Source of the DNA: Actinomycetota bacterium
GTDB lineage: Bacteria; Actinomycetota; Actinomycetes; Actinomycetales; Angustibacteraceae
Reading direction: 5' to 3'
Assembly (NCBI GenBank): GCA_014377795.1
Contig: JACMOY010000264.1
Coordinates: 1 to 5,890 of the forward strand
DNA length: 5,890 bases
Each line of letters begins with the position of its first letter. Within the stretch, counting starts at the first letter, position 1. Under the pieces are notes generated by a model. The model did no database searches. It was given only the letters and a program-made list of their open reading frames with translations, and was not told where the DNA came from. Shown here one piece after another: positions 5,800 to 5,890 of this stretch. The translations under genes were made by a program, and so were the position numbers.

Positions 5800-5890
5800 A
5801 TGTCCGTGTCCTTCGCCAGCGTCGCCCCGGGTGCGCAGTCAGCGCGACGCCCGGTGCCGGCGTCCATCACCCGCCCCGAGTACGTCGACC
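5800..5890 (+). CDS. map: Type I methionine aminopeptidase, N-terminal fragment (3' end outside window)
   Basis: Thirty complete codons are visible before the window ends. The peptide begins MSVSFASVAPG and continues RRPVPASITRPEYVD, which matches the N-terminal extension typical of actinobacterial type I methionine aminopeptidases (RPVP-x-x-I-x-RPEYV), a segment found ahead of the pita-bread catalytic domain. The enzyme removes the initiator methionine from nascent proteins. None of the metal-binding residues lie within the window, so the call rests only on this N-terminal motif. The ATG is supported by the TAGACT -10 seven bases upstream. The gene is divergent from the small SPOR-like gene, with 76 nt between the two starts. 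Confidence 0.8.
   Translation, partial: MSVSFASVAPGAQSARRPVPASITRPEYVD

Noticed and set aside
5724..5870. Upstream extension of the minus-strand small protein to 109 residues
   Set aside because: The added region overlaps the divergent map start and both candidate promoters, lacks the SPOR-like character of the rest, and a better start with AGGA upstream exists at 5723.

Overview
The window is about 5.9 kb of ordinary, densely packed chromosomal DNA from a very GC-rich actinobacterium. The strong third-position G/C bias, the F420-type oxidoreductase, the actinobacterial forms of NadE, PanB and Map, and the apparent leaderless promoters (a -10-like hexamer 6-7 nt before ATG) all fit Actinomycetes. 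A Nocardioides-like (Propionibacteriales) host is my best guess, but that is inference. I see no insertion sequence, phage gene, tRNA/rRNA, CRISPR array or biosynthetic gene cluster. All non-coding gaps are about 105 bases or shorter.

Layout, left to right. Positions 1-342 (+) hold the C-terminal end of glutamine-dependent NAD+ synthetase (nadE). It is followed 25 nt later by panB (368-1228, +), which makes ketopantoate for pantothenate/CoA; the two probably share a transcript. A 104-nt gap with a good Shine-Dalgarno leads to a secreted zinc metallopeptidase of the fungalysin (M36) type (1333-2397, +). Next comes an F420-dependent glucose-6-phosphate dehydrogenase-like luciferase-fold oxidoreductase (2423-3424, +), which appears to have its own leaderless promoter overlapping the end of the peptidase gene. 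Then follow an unrecognised 231-residue protein (3453-4148, +) and a 12-helix MFS exporter of the EntS/MFS_3 type (4178-5449, +). A hairpin at 5492-5517 separates these from a convergent 60-residue SPOR-like protein (5541-5723, -). That small gene is divergent, across a 76-nt intergenic region, from the start of a type I methionine aminopeptidase (map, 5800 to the window edge, +).

The genes do not form one pathway. nadE and panB supply the cofactors NAD and CoA, and map is a core translation-associated enzyme. The peptidase, F420 enzyme, unknown protein and MFS exporter look like accessory genes between the housekeeping ones. The points most worth following up are the repeated leaderless-promoter pattern, the altered phosphate pocket of the FGD-like enzyme, the absence of a propeptide in the M36 peptidase, and the unknown protein 5' of the exporter. 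I did not find convincing evidence of a new multi-gene system.
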